Positions 1-8,520 of a stretch of 64,000 bases of DNA are shown one piece after another. Position 1 is the stretch's first letter. The number at the start of each line of letters is the position of its first letter. A program made the position numbers and the translations under genes. The notes under the pieces are model-generated. The model searched no databases and was not told the DNA's origin. It saw only the letters and a list, made by a program, of their open reading frames with translations. Where the stretch lies: the NCBI RefSeq assembly GCF_003952465.1, contig NZ_CP034448.1, positions 7,355,001 through 7,419,000 on the forward strand, read 5' to 3'. The DNA is from Mesorhizobium sp. M1B.F.Ca.ET.045.04.1.1 (GTDB lineage Bacteria > Pseudomonadota > Alphaproteobacteria > Rhizobiales > Rhizobiaceae).

Positions 1-151
1 GGTTGAACTTTATGTCATCGCCGGGGTGGATGACTCCTGTCACCAAAATGAGGTCAGGCGCGCCTGGAGCCTGAGGCAGTTTCTGCACCTCCGCCGCTTC
101 GGCAGCGCCCGCAAACAGAAGTCCTCCGGCCAGCCACGCAAACTTGTTCAC
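1..151 (-). CDS. Secreted protein, N-terminal part only
   Basis: The gene runs off the left edge of the window, so only its first 50 codons are visible. It starts with GTG at 151, preceded by a strong purine-rich ribosome binding site (AGGGGGAAG). The N-terminus is a typical signal peptide: VNKF, then a hydrophobic stretch ending in FAGAAEA, so the product should be exported to the periplasm or beyond. The visible mature start contains DLILVTGVIHPGDDIKF, which resembles the start of COG3904-type predicted periplasmic proteins, but 50 residues are too few to assign a family. The next gene on the same strand (MFS exporter) ends 217 bases upstream of this start. Confidence 0.6.
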   Translation of the reverse strand, partial: MNKFAWLAGGLLFAGAAEAAEVQKLPQAPGAPDLILVTGVIHPGDDIKFN

Positions 152-368
152 TCGCTTCCCCCTGCCCGCCAGTCTGCCCGGCCATGAATTACACAATGTA
201 TGTTGCGCAAGAAAGCTCGAAAGTTGCGGCGGAGGAGCCCAAACAACTGGGCGGCCTCAATTCGCTAGCGGTATCGACACCTGTTTGGGGACGGATAATC
301 GACTGCGCCAACTGTTCCAGGCAGAATCCAGTGCTCGATGACCACTCATCACCGACGCGTCGATACGA

Positions 369-2021
369 TCACCGTCGGAAGAAGATGCTTGCGGACTGAT
401 CTCGCCTGGGAGGCGCCCCGGTCGGCCGCTCGATCGCAAGCCTCGTGCGGGGCGGAAGCTCTCCCGTATGGAGGTCGTAGAGGCGCTGGTCCACCCCCTT
501 GTCCTCTGCAGTCAGGCGATGGTTGAGGCGGAGGTAGTCCATCCAGGTCGGCGTGCGGAATGTCTCCGTCCAATGCGAAGGATCCTGAAGGTCGCGCTGG
601 AGGTTCCAGTGCCGGGCGCCGGCGCGGCTCTGCACCCGGCGGCGTTCCTGCATCTGGTCGAGGAAGGCTTCGACATTGGTTTCCGGTATGGAATACTCGA
701 TCTTGACCACGATCGGGCCGCTTCTTGACTTCAAGTCGAGGGCGAGCGCGGGCGTTTCGAAGCCAAGCGAATCCTGGTCGGCCTCTTTCCACTGACGGAT
801 CGGGAGCAGCAACCCGGTGGCGGCAACCAACAAGAGAGCGGCCGCAGAGGCCTCGAGCGCCAGGGTGAGCGAATAGTTTTCAGCCACCACGCCCCACAAC
901 CAGCTGCCAGCCGCGACGCCTCCCGACGAGAGGGCAGAATAGATCGACAACGTGCGACCAACGACCCAGCGTGGGCTCGAGAGTTGCACGCTCACGTCAA
1001 GCCCGGTCCAGGTGACGACCCAGCCCGCTCCGCCTAGCGTCAAGGCGATAGCCGCCACCACGAGCGAAGGCGTGAAAGCAAGAGCCAGACAGCACGCCGC
1101 GCAGGCGATGCACGCCAGTGTCGTCAAGCGCTCCTGCGACAGCGAGCGTCTCAGCGCGTTGTTGGAAATGCCGGCGCACAAGGCACCCGCGCCAAATCCT
1201 GCCATCAACACACCGTAAACGATTGGTCCTCCCCCGAGTTGATCGCGCGCAACGAGAGGCAGAAGCGCCAAGATCGAGATGCTGGTCAGTCCAAACAGGG
1301 TTCCGCGCGCGATTGCCGCCTTGATCTCTCCCGACAGCGCTGTGAAGCGCGCGCCGTCATGGATGGCCGTGGTCAATGGCTCACGGGGAAGAGGCGAAGA
1401 GCGACCGCTCCATTTGCAGAGCCCTATCGCCCACAGCATCGCTAGATAGGTCAGCGTCGCCAGCGCGAAAGCTGTCAGCGGTCCGAAGGAGGCCACAACG
1501 ACGCCGCCGAGCGCCGGACCGACGCTTCGCATGGCGTTGTAGCCGACCGAAATCAGCGTGACGGCGGCGGGGACTTCGCGCTTTCGCAGAATATCGCCAA
1601 CCGAGGCGTGCCAAGCCGGATCGGTAAAGGCAGCGCCGCATCCGGCCAGACAGCTAAATGCCAGGATCATCCATGGATTGTATATTCCCAGCCCCACAAG
1701 AGCGGTCAGCATGATCGATGACAACGCTATCACGCACCAGCCGATCACCATGACATGGCGGCGGCTGAAATTGTCGGCGATGGCCCCGGCGAAGATCGAC
1801 AGAATGAATACGGGCAGCGTCGTGGAGGTCTGCACCAGAGCGACCATCACGTCCGAGGTCGAGATGGTCGCCATCAGCCAGCTGACCGCAACCGTCTGAA
1901 ACAGCCAGCCCAGACCGGACAGCTGAGCGGCAAGCCAGATCGCGCGAAAGGTGGGGCTTTCCAGCGGCGCGAACGTCGCCGACGAAACTGAAGCCGCGTC
2001 CGCGCGCGCCACTCTGTTCAT
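369..2021 (-). CDS. MFS exporter of the MFS_3 (enterobactin-exporter-like) type
   Basis: This 550-residue protein looks like an inner-membrane major facilitator exporter. Residues of about 25-410 hold around twelve hydrophobic segments, with the conserved loop GAIADNFSRRHVM between helices 2 and 3. A soluble C-terminal extension of about 130 residues (HWNLQRDLQDPSHWTE, TPTWMDYLRLNHRLT) is characteristic of MFS_3 proteins annotated near siderophore or drug export genes. The substrate cannot be read from sequence. The start ATG at 2021 gives MNRVARADA and fits the family. It stands alone; the MucR gene is divergent across a 358-base gap. The 60-odd residues at the extreme C-terminus are poorly conserved and proline/arginine-rich. 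Confidence 0.85.
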   Translation of the reverse strand: MNRVARADAASVSSATFAPLESPTFRAIWLAAQLSGLGWLFQTVAVSWLMATISTSDVMVALVQTSTTLPVFILSIFAGAIADNFSRRHVMVIGWCVIALSSIMLTALVGLGIYNPWMILAFSCLAGCGAAFTDPAWHASVGDILRKREVPAAVTLISVGYNAMRSVGPALGGVVVASFGPLTAFALATLTYLAMLWAIGLCKWSGRSSPLPREPLTTAIHDGARFTALSGEIKAAIARGTLFGLTSISILALLPLVARDQLGGGPIVYGVLMAGFGAGALCAGISNNALRRSLSQERLTTLACIACAACCLALAFTPSLVVAAIALTLGGAGWVVTWTGLDVSVQLSSPRWVVGRTLSIYSALSSGGVAAGSWLWGVVAENYSLTLALEASAAALLLVAATGLLLPIRQWKEADQDSLGFETPALALDLKSRSGPIVVKIEYSIPETNVEAFLDQMQERRRVQSRAGARHWNLQRDLQDPSHWTETFRTPTWMDYLRLNHRLTAEDKGVDQRLYDLHTGELPPRTRLAIERPTGAPPRRDQSASIFFRR

Positions 2022-2379
2022 TGGGCTGAGTCTCTCTCTTCTTTTTAGAAGTTAAGTTGGAGATTTCTCCTTTGGCGCACTTGCCTATGGAGAGTGGCAG
2101 GATCAGGGCATAATAGGTGGCGAGCTTTAGTAAATTTTGCGTGGCTGCTTCAAACCAAAACCGTTCTGCTGGGACTACCTAGCCGTGCATAGGCGAAGCA
2201 CCAATCAATCGTTCCGTTAGAAGATGTAAGGGCGGCAATTCGCAATGCCTGTGCGTGCGGCTAGCGCCAAGGTGGAAGAGGTATTTTGGAAAGAGCTAGC
2301 GCAACTTTGATTGCGTTCTGCGGCTGCCTTCTCTAATGAAGTCGAGCTTCGCAGAAGCCATAAAACCAGGAGCATTTCC
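2022..2379. other. Divergent intergenic region between MFS exporter and mucR-like gene
   Basis: 358 bases with no supportable gene. It must hold the promoters of the two divergent genes. Short A/T-rich stretches (around 2040-2070 and 2120-2160) stand out against the GC-rich background, which would suit MucR-type proteins that prefer A/T-rich targets, but I do not see a clear -35/-10 pair or a long palindrome. Confidence 0.4.
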
Positions 2380-2841
2380 GTGACAGAAGAAGCCGAGAAC
2401 AATACTGACGCTCTCATCGAGCTTACCGCCGACGTCGTCTCTGCCTACGTTTCGAACAATCCGGTCCCCGTGGGCGATCTTCCCGGTCTGATCGACCAAG
2501 TGCATGCCGCGTTGAAGGGCACGATCGGCGGCCCGGTCGCGAAGCCTGAAGCCCGCCCGCCAGCGGTTCCCATCAAGAAGTCGGTCACGCCCGACTACAT
2601 CATCAGCCTGGAGGACGGAAAAAAGTTCAAGTCGCTGAAGCGGCATCTTTCGACCCACTATGGCCTCACGCCTGATGAATACCGCGCAAAGTGGGGTTTG
2701 CCGGCAGACTACCCGATGGTTGCGCCGAATTATGCCGCCACTCGTTCTGCTTTAGCTAAGACGATGGGGCTCGGTCGAAAGCCTGGTCAGACCGAACAGG
2801 CTGCGCCTGCAAAAAGAACCCGCAAAAACGGCACGGCCTGA
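2380..2841 (+). CDS. Ros/MucR-family transcriptional regulator, zinc-free type
   Basis: A 153-residue regulator of the Ros/MucR family, which in rhizobia controls exopolysaccharide, motility and symbiosis genes by binding A/T-rich DNA. The DNA-binding block spans about residues 68-125 and includes YIISLEDGKKFKSLKRHLS, THYGLTPDEYRAKWGLPADY and the C-terminal tail PMVAPNYAATRSALAKTMGLG. The first Cys of the classical C2H2 finger is replaced by Ser (ISLEDG rather than CLEDG), as in the M. loti Ml proteins reported to fold without zinc. I chose the GTG at 2380 because AGGAG lies 5 bases upstream and the protein then starts at the conserved helical N-terminus (VTEEAENNTDALIELTADVV); the reading frame stays open further upstream but without family similarity. 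Confidence 0.88.
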   Translation: MTEEAENNTDALIELTADVVSAYVSNNPVPVGDLPGLIDQVHAALKGTIGGPVAKPEARPPAVPIKKSVTPDYIISLEDGKKFKSLKRHLSTHYGLTPDEYRAKWGLPADYPMVAPNYAATRSALAKTMGLGRKPGQTEQAAPAKRTRKNGTA

Positions 2842-2864
2842 GCGTTGTTCCGGTGCGCTAACTT

Positions 2865-2892
2865 GAAAGGCGGGGGAGACCTACCGCCTTTC
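2865..2892 (+). terminator. Likely terminator hairpin after the mucR-like gene
   Basis: Perfect 9-bp inverted repeat: GAAAGGCGG at 2865-2873 pairs with CCGCCTTTC at 2884-2892 across a 10-base loop, 24 bases after the stop codon. There is no strong T run after it, so rho-independent function is plausible rather than certain. Confidence 0.5.
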
Positions 2893-3024
2893 GCATTGCG
2901 TTCTCCGGCCTGCAACAATTTGCGCAAGGCACCGTCGGTTCATGTTCACGCGCGATTTGGTCTGCGGGGGCCGGCACAGGCTCGCTGCCGGAGGCCTTTT
3001 GCGCATGCCCAAGAGGCCGTCAAC

Positions 3025-3237
3025 CTACTTTACCTTGCTGAGATTGCCGGCTGAGGATTTTCCGGTGCGGCGGTCCTGCTCGATCTCGTAACTAACCTTT
3101 TGGCCGTCAGCGAGCGTCGAGAGGCCCGCGCGCTCCACTGCAGAAATGTGCACGAACACGTCCGGTCCACCGCCATCAGGCTGGATAAAGCCGAATCCCT
3201 TCGTGCTGTTGAACCACTTCACAGTGCCAGTTGCCAT
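3025..3237 (-). CDS. cspA: Cold-shock protein, CspA family
   Basis: A 70-residue single-domain cold-shock protein that binds single-stranded nucleic acid and acts as an RNA chaperone in the cytoplasm. RNP1 (KGFGFIQ) and RNP2 (VFVHISAV) motifs are both present and the length is standard. The start ATG at 3237 (MATGTVKWFNST) has AAAGGA just upstream; an open frame continues further upstream but is not conserved. The gene is monocistronic, with a long 5' region typical of cold-shock genes. Which of the several rhizobial csp paralogs it is cannot be decided from the sequence. Confidence 0.95.
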   Translation of the reverse strand: MATGTVKWFNSTKGFGFIQPDGGGPDVFVHISAVERAGLSTLADGQKVSYEIEQDRRTGKSSAGNLSKVK

Positions 3238-3734
3238 GCGTTTTTCCTTTTTATTGGTTGCAGCCTTGGTTTGCCCAAGCCAGTTAACATTCGACCTGGG
3301 GATAGGCGCAGCAAAAACGAGAAATCGCAAGGCCCCTGGATTGCCAGGAGGAAAATCAACTGCTGCTTTGTCCCTTGGCCGCAGCGGCCATCGCGCGCCA
3401 TGACTGGGACGGTTAGTCCAAAAGCGGTGTGCAATCCGCCAGCCACGGCAGCGAAACTTCGCTGTCACGCGCGGATCGAGAATGCCGAGCATACGCATTG
3501 CACCAGGGCTGGACCGCCTCAACCTGTTCATTGCGCCCGCCGCGTCTTCGCGGTCGGCAAAAAGGCGCGCCCTTCCCTCGCGTTACCTACCGCGGGTGTC
3601 GCGTTTGGACCAGTTTTATGCAAGTGCGAGCACCAAAACACCGTACAGGTACGCCATTGACGCGCGGCCCGGCATGGTACACGTTAAATCGGTTTAGCCG
3701 CGTCACCTCACAGAGCACGGCCACGTTCTGCAAC
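3238..3734. other. Divergent intergenic region between cspA and nadQ
   Basis: 497 bases without a convincing gene. The cspA-proximal part should contain the cold-shock leader. The nadQ-proximal part contains a short palindrome TAAATCGGTTTA at about 3684-3695, which could be an autoregulatory site, though it does not resemble the longer palindrome in front of nadA. Open frames here have no recognisable protein character. Confidence 0.35.
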
Positions 3735-4700
3735 ATGCAAGACCAAGCAACACGAAACAAAAATAGCAACGCTCGGGAAGGCCGCGACATCAACTTGGAC
3801 TTGATCGCGGTTGTCGCTGCCGTGACCGACCGCGAGCCTTGCGTCCTCACCATCGGAGAGCAGGATGCATTGCCCTCCGGGCCGTTCGAGCTTAGCCACC
3901 GCTCCCTGCAATCCGGCCTCAGGGACTGGGTCGAACAGCAGACAGGCCACCCGCTGGGCTATATCGAGCAGCTCTATACCTTCGCTGACCGCGACCGGGT
4001 CGAGGCTGGGCGCAAACAGCGCAACATCTCGATCAGCTATCTCGCGCTGATCCGGCAGGAAGCTGTTGCCGTGTCGCGCAATTGCGACTGGAAAAGCTGG
4101 TACGCGTATTTTCCATGGGAAGACCACCGGTCGGGGGCGCCGGATGCACTGAGCATCCTGCACCGGCGCCTGATTGCCTGGGCGAAGGGCGCCAGCAGCA
4201 TGGCAGCGCGGCGCGAACGCCGTCAGCGCGCGGCGATCGCGTTTGCCTTCGACGATCGCCCCTGGAACGAGGACCTCACGCTGCAGCGCTATGAGCTGCT
4301 TTTCGAGGCGGGCCTGATCGGAGAAGCTGGCGGCGGCGCGAGCATAACCCTCCCGGCAACAGTGTCAGGCAAGCCGATGGTCTGCGATCATCGCCGGATC
4401 CTTGCGACAGGCATCGCGCGGCTGCGTTCCAAGATCAAATACCGGCCGGTCGTCTTCGAACTCACGCGACCGAGCTTTACCCTGCTCCAGTTGCAGCGAA
4501 CGGTGGAGGCCCTGGCCGGCCGACTTATCAACAAGCCGAACTTCCGCAGGCTCGTCGAGCAGCAGGAGTTGGTCGAGGAGACCGGCGAAACTGCCCTCGA
4601 TACGGGCGGGCGGCCGGCAAAGCTCTTTCGCTTCCGCCGCGCCGTTCTCGACGATAGTGCTGCTGTTGTGGGGACAAAATTGCCGCTTGCGCGGGCTTGA
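3735..4700 (+). CDS. nadQ: NadQ, NAD-biosynthesis repressor
   Basis: A 321-residue protein matching the alphaproteobacterial NadQ family (COG4111), the local repressor of nadABC. The N-terminal half (residues about 15-170) is a Nudix-like fold without the Nudix catalytic box (DLIAVVAAVTDREPCVLTIG, HPLGYIEQLYTFADRDR), suited to sensing a nucleotide rather than hydrolysing it. The C-terminal half is the winged-helix DNA-binding part (RRILATGIARLRSKIKYRP, FTLLQLQRTVEALAGR, GGRPAKLFRFRR). It lies directly upstream of nadABC in the same direction; its stop codon overlaps the -35 box of the nad promoter. No good ribosome binding site precedes the ATG at 3735, and the frame is open upstream, so the start is the least certain part. 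Confidence 0.88.
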   Translation: MQDQATRNKNSNAREGRDINLDLIAVVAAVTDREPCVLTIGEQDALPSGPFELSHRSLQSGLRDWVEQQTGHPLGYIEQLYTFADRDRVEAGRKQRNISISYLALIRQEAVAVSRNCDWKSWYAYFPWEDHRSGAPDALSILHRRLIAWAKGASSMAARRERRQRAAIAFAFDDRPWNEDLTLQRYELLFEAGLIGEAGGGASITLPATVSGKPMVCDHRRILATGIARLRSKIKYRPVVFELTRPSFTLLQLQRTVEALAGRLINKPNFRRLVEQQELVEETGETALDTGGRPAKLFRFRRAVLDDSAAVVGTKLPLARA

Positions 4701-4727
4701 CACCTTTATAGTCGGCGTAGATATATG
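4697..4727 (+). promoter_or_regulatory. Promoter of nadABC
   Basis: A consensus -35 box TTGACA (4697-4702) overlaps the nadQ stop codon. A -10 candidate lies 17-19 bases further on (GATATA at 4720-4725 or TATATG at 4722-4727). This is an unusually strong sigma-70-type promoter for this GC-rich window, as expected for an operon kept off by a repressor. Confidence 0.7.
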
Positions 4728-4756
4728 CCGCTTATTTTCAGCCGGGAAATAAGCGG
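4728..4756 (+). promoter_or_regulatory. Palindromic operator, probable NadQ site
   Basis: Perfect 10-bp inverted repeat: CCGCTTATTT (4728-4737) and AAATAAGCGG (4747-4756) around a 9-base spacer. It starts right after the -10 region and its right arm runs into the ribosome binding site (GGAGG) of nadA, so a bound protein would block both transcription start and early elongation. The adjacent nadQ makes NadQ the natural candidate; binding itself is inferred. Confidence 0.65.
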
Positions 4757-4764
4757 AGGCGCTG

Positions 4765-5730
4765 ATGTTACCTACGGCCGCGTCGCTCTATGAGCGCGTC
4801 CGGCGAGTGATCCCGCCGATCGAGTGGCCAGCCTTTGTCGATGACATCGACGCCATCCTGGCCCTGAAGCGCGAGCGCAATGCCGTCGTCCTTGCGCACA
4901 ATTATCAGACGCCAGAGATCTTCCATTGCGTGGCCGACATCGTCGGCGACAGCCTGGCGCTTGCCCGCAAGGCGATGACGGTCGACGCGGACGTGATCGT
5001 CGTCGCCGGCGTGCATTTCATGGCCGAGACGGCGAAGCTGCTCAATCCCGGCAAGACCGTGCTCATTCCGGACCTTGCCGCCGGCTGTTCGCTGGCTGAC
5101 TCGATCACGGCCGAGGACGTGCGGCTGATGCGGCAGCGCTATCCCGGCGTCCCGGTGATCACCTACGTCAACACATCCGCGGACGTGAAAGCCGAATCCA
5201 ACATCTGCTGCACGTCGGGCAATGCGCTGGCCGTCGTGAAGTCGCTCAACGCGCCACGCGTCATCATGCTGCCCGACGAATATCTGGCAAAAAACATCGC
5301 GGCGCAGACCAAGGTCGAGATCATCGCCTGGAAAGGACGCTGCGAGGTGCATGAGCGCTTCAGTCCCGCCGATATCCGCGAGCTACGGGATGCGCATCCC
5401 GGCGTGACCGTGCTCGCCCATCCCGAATGCCCACCCGAGGTGGTCGCCGAAGCCGATTTTGCCGGCTCGACGGCGGCAATGTCCGATTATGTCGGGCGGC
5501 ACAAGCCGGCGCGGGTGGTGCTGATGACGGAATGCTCGATGAGCGACAACGTCGCGGTCGAGCATCCTGACGTCGACTTCGTGCGTCCCTGCAATCTTTG
5601 CCCGCATATGAAGCGCATTACGCTAGCCAATATCCGCAGCGCGCTCGAGCAGAACCGCCACATCGTCTCCATCGATCCGCGTGTCGCCGAGCGGGCCCGC
5701 TGGGCCGTCGAGCGCATGCTCTTCGTGTGA
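4765..5730 (+). CDS. nadA: Quinolinate synthase NadA
   Basis: A 321-residue [4Fe-4S] quinolinate synthase that condenses iminoaspartate with dihydroxyacetone phosphate in the cytoplasm, the second step of de novo NAD synthesis from aspartate. The conserved cysteines expected to hold the cluster are visible in AAGCSLAD (Cys108), WKGRCEVHE (Cys193) and RPCNLCPHMK (Cys276/279). The ATG at 4765 follows GGAGG by 6 bases. Its stop codon overlaps the nadB start (TGATG), so the two are translationally coupled. Length and motifs are normal for the family. Confidence 0.96.
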   Translation: MLPTAASLYERVRRVIPPIEWPAFVDDIDAILALKRERNAVVLAHNYQTPEIFHCVADIVGDSLALARKAMTVDADVIVVAGVHFMAETAKLLNPGKTVLIPDLAAGCSLADSITAEDVRLMRQRYPGVPVITYVNTSADVKAESNICCTSGNALAVVKSLNAPRVIMLPDEYLAKNIAAQTKVEIIAWKGRCEVHERFSPADIRELRDAHPGVTVLAHPECPPEVVAEADFAGSTAAMSDYVGRHKPARVVLMTECSMSDNVAVEHPDVDFVRPCNLCPHMKRITLANIRSALEQNRHIVSIDPRVAERARWAVERMLFV

Positions 5731-7265
5731 TGCCATACATTCATGACATTGGCGGGGCGCCGGTCATCATCGGCGCCGGCCTTGCCGGCCTCATGACCGC
5801 GCTGCATCTGGCGCCGCAACCAGTCGTCCTCCTTTCGAGAACCCCGCTTGGGACGGATGCCTCGAGCACCCTCGCCCAAGGCGGACTGGCTGCCAGTTTC
5901 GGCGAGGACGACAGCCCTGATTTGCACCTCGCCGATACGCTTGCCGCGGGTGATGGGCTTTGCAACGAAGAAATGGCAAGGCGAGTGGTCAAGGCCGCGC
6001 CTCAAGCTGTCGAGAACCTCATTCGTCTTGGCGCTCCCTTCGACCGCGCTCTAGACGGACAACTGCGGCTCGGCCTCGAGGCAGCCCATTCAAGGCGACG
6101 GATCGTCCACGCCGCGGACGCCACAGGTCTTGAGTTGTTCCATGCGCTGCTCGCCGTGGCGCGGCGAACCCGTTCGATCACAATCATGGAAGGTGCGACA
6201 GCCCTTCGCCTGGTCGTTGCAGAGGGACGCATTGTGGGCTTGTTGGCCGTCCTGCACAGTGGCGTTTTCGCATTGCCCACCCGCCGCGTGGTGCTGGCGA
6301 CCGGCGGGATCGGCGGCCTCTTTGGCGATACCACGAACCCGCTTGCCTCATTCGGCCACGGCCTGGCGCTGGCAGCCTGTGCCGGCGCGGAGCTGGCGGA
6401 TCTGGAGTTCGTGCAGTTCCATCCGACCGCGCTCGACAATCCGCGCCGGCCGATGCCACTGATCAGCGAAGCAGTGCGCGGCGAAGGCGCAGTGCTTGTC
6501 GACGAACATGGCGATCGATTCCTGACTGACACTCGCGGCGCCGAGCTCGGATCGCGCGACGTGGTCGCACGCGCAATCGCGCATCATCTCGCGGCCGGGC
6601 ATCGTGTTTATCTCGACGCGCGGCAATGCCTCGGGCAAAAATTCGCAAAACGCTTTCCGGCAATCGACGCTGCGTGCAAACAGGCCGGGATCGATCCGGC
6701 GGCCGAACCGATCCCCGTGCGTCCCGCCGCTCACTATCATATGGGCGGCGTCGCGGTTGACGCTGAAGGGCGCAGCACCGTTAATGGGCTGTGGGCCTGT
6801 GGCGAGGTGGCATGCACCGGACTGCATGGCGCCAACCGGCTTGCCAGCAACTCGCTGGCCGAAGCGGTTGCAACCTCTGCCTGGGTGGCAGCAAGCGTTT
6901 CCGGCACCAGCTCCGGGTGGCAGTGGCCCAGGGTTCCCTCCATGCTTCCATTGCGACCCGACCCTTCATCCATACGCCAGGTCGTTTCCAATCAGCTCGG
7001 TATTGTCCGCAATGGCAAGGCGCTGAGCGAGGCCGTTGCGACACTGCTGCCGATCGCCGCTGGCGAGACGACGGCGGCGGACCCGGCGCTGGTGGCGCTG
7101 TTGATCACGCTCGCGGCCCTTCGACGCGAAGAAAGCCGTGGTTCGCACTACCGGTCCGATTTTCCCGGCCGCAATCCCGAAGCCCTGCCGTCGCGACTGA
7201 CGCTCTGCACAGCTTTTGAGAGTGCCGTTGGGCTCAGCTGTCAAACATCCGAACGGAGCCGATGA
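5730..7265 (+). CDS. nadB: L-aspartate oxidase NadB
   Basis: A 511-residue flavoprotein that oxidises L-aspartate to iminoaspartate for NadA. The N-terminal FAD-binding motif VIIGAGLAGLMTAL is present, followed by family motifs SSTLAQGGLAA, EFVQFHPTAL, EAVRGEGAVLVD and HYHMGGVAVD, and the second FAD contact GLHGANRLASNSLAEA. The ATG at 5730 overlaps the nadA stop, which decides the start; an upstream open frame is only a continuation inside nadA. It overlaps nadC by 4 bases. The C-terminal helical domain (about residues 400-511) is divergent, as is usual for this enzyme. Confidence 0.95.
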   Translation: MPYIHDIGGAPVIIGAGLAGLMTALHLAPQPVVLLSRTPLGTDASSTLAQGGLAASFGEDDSPDLHLADTLAAGDGLCNEEMARRVVKAAPQAVENLIRLGAPFDRALDGQLRLGLEAAHSRRRIVHAADATGLELFHALLAVARRTRSITIMEGATALRLVVAEGRIVGLLAVLHSGVFALPTRRVVLATGGIGGLFGDTTNPLASFGHGLALAACAGAELADLEFVQFHPTALDNPRRPMPLISEAVRGEGAVLVDEHGDRFLTDTRGAELGSRDVVARAIAHHLAAGHRVYLDARQCLGQKFAKRFPAIDAACKQAGIDPAAEPIPVRPAAHYHMGGVAVDAEGRSTVNGLWACGEVACTGLHGANRLASNSLAEAVATSAWVAASVSGTSSGWQWPRVPSMLPLRPDPSSIRQVVSNQLGIVRNGKALSEAVATLLPIAAGETTAADPALVALLITLAALRREESRGSHYRSDFPGRNPEALPSRLTLCTAFESAVGLSCQTSERSR

Positions 7266-8146
7266 TGACCTTGCTTGCACCGCTTCCCCAGATCATCATG
7301 GAGCCGATCGTGCGCGGTGCCCTGCTGGAAGATTTGGGCAGAGCCGGCGACATCACCAGCGATGCCATCATCCCCGCCGATTGCGAGGCAACGTTTGCTT
7401 TGAATGCAAGGCAGGCCGGTATTGTCGCCGGGCTCGACCTCGTAATGTTTGCCTTTCTGCTGGTCAATCCCGGGGTCAGCATGCAGTTGCGCTGTCCCGA
7501 GGCCGGCAAGGTATCGGCCGGAGAGACAATCGCGAACGTCACGGGACCTGCGCGCAGCCTGCTGACGGCGGAGCGGACGGCGCTCAATTTTCTGTGCAGG
7601 TTGAGCGGCATCGCAACGGCAACGGCCACGCTCGTGAATGCGGTGCGCGGCCATAATGCAAAGATTGTGTGTACACGTAAGACGACACCGGGCCTGCGTG
7701 TCCTGGAGAAATACGCCGTGCGCGCTGGCGGCGGCGCCAACCACCGCTTCGCGCTCGATGACGCCGTGCTGATCAAGGACAATCATATCGCACTTGCCGG
7801 CGATATCCGCACCGCGATCGAACGAGCGCGCGGCGCCATAGGTCACATGGTCAAGATCGAGGTCGAGGTCGACACGCTGGAACAACTTGATCTGGCGCTC
7901 CAAGCCGGCGTCGACGCCGTGCTCCTCGACAATATGTCGGTCGAGGATCTTGCCCAGGGCGTGGCGATGGTCGGCAGCCGGGCGATCACCGAAGCGTCTG
8001 GCCGCGTGACGCCTGCTACCGCTCCAGCAATTGCTGCGACTGGCGTTGACCTCATATCCGTCGGCTGGCTCACCCACAGCGCTCCCATCCTCGACATCGG
8101 CCTCGACATGCCGAAAGACCGCAATTGCAGCAGGCATTTGAACTGA
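7262..8146 (+). CDS. nadC: Nicotinate-nucleotide pyrophosphorylase NadC
   Basis: A 294-residue quinolinate phosphoribosyltransferase (decarboxylating) making nicotinate mononucleotide from quinolinate and PRPP. Family motifs are visible: LLEDLGRAGDITSDAI, ERTALNFLCRLSGIAT, CTRKTTPGLRVLEKYAV, GGGANHRFALDDAVLIKDNH and EVEVDTLEQL. It starts at ATG 7262 inside the nadB stop context (a second ATG follows directly). It completes the nadABC operon, so this strain can make NAD from aspartate. Confidence 0.96.
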   Translation: MMTLLAPLPQIIMEPIVRGALLEDLGRAGDITSDAIIPADCEATFALNARQAGIVAGLDLVMFAFLLVNPGVSMQLRCPEAGKVSAGETIANVTGPARSLLTAERTALNFLCRLSGIATATATLVNAVRGHNAKIVCTRKTTPGLRVLEKYAVRAGGGANHRFALDDAVLIKDNHIALAGDIRTAIERARGAIGHMVKIEVEVDTLEQLDLALQAGVDAVLLDNMSVEDLAQGVAMVGSRAITEASGRVTPATAPAIAATGVDLISVGWLTHSAPILDIGLDMPKDRNCSRHLN

Positions 8147-8156
8147 GGGAAGGGAT

Positions 8157-8450
8157 ATGAACCAGAATCTCAGGAACTCCTTTGGCCGGAGGATACCCGA
8201 CGCTAGAACGCCTCCGGCTTCATCGACTGCCGACACAATCTTGCCCGCTGAAGTGACGGACCAGCAACAAACAAAGGAGCGCGCGGAAGCTCTTGGCTTT
8301 ATCATCTGCCGGCTCGACGAACTGCGCCAGATGGCTGCCTCTCATGGACTGGAAACACTCGGTTGTTTACTGGACGTCGCCTTCACAGAATCCTGTGATG
8401 CGATCAGAAGGGAGCGTTCATCCGCTCAAGCCGAACAAACCCCGCGATAG
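8157..8450 (+). CDS. Small protein of unknown function downstream of nadC
   Basis: A 97-residue protein with a good ribosome binding site (GAGGGAAGGGAT before the ATG at 8157), 10 bases after nadC, so probably the fourth gene of the nad operon. The C-terminal half forms a helical region (ERAEALGFIICRLDELRQMAASHGLETLGCLLDVAFTE is predicted amphipathic in outline). No catalytic motif, signal peptide or membrane segment is evident. I do not recognise a named family. The next gene, panD, begins 70 bases later. Confidence 0.6.
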   Translation: MNQNLRNSFGRRIPDARTPPASSTADTILPAEVTDQQQTKERAEALGFIICRLDELRQMAASHGLETLGCLLDVAFTESCDAIRRERSSAQAEQTPR

Positions 8451-8520
8451 CCACCGAGAACGACCGAGGACGCGAGACACACGGGTGTGGCTCATGATTG
8501 GAAGTGTTCTGGAGGAAGAA

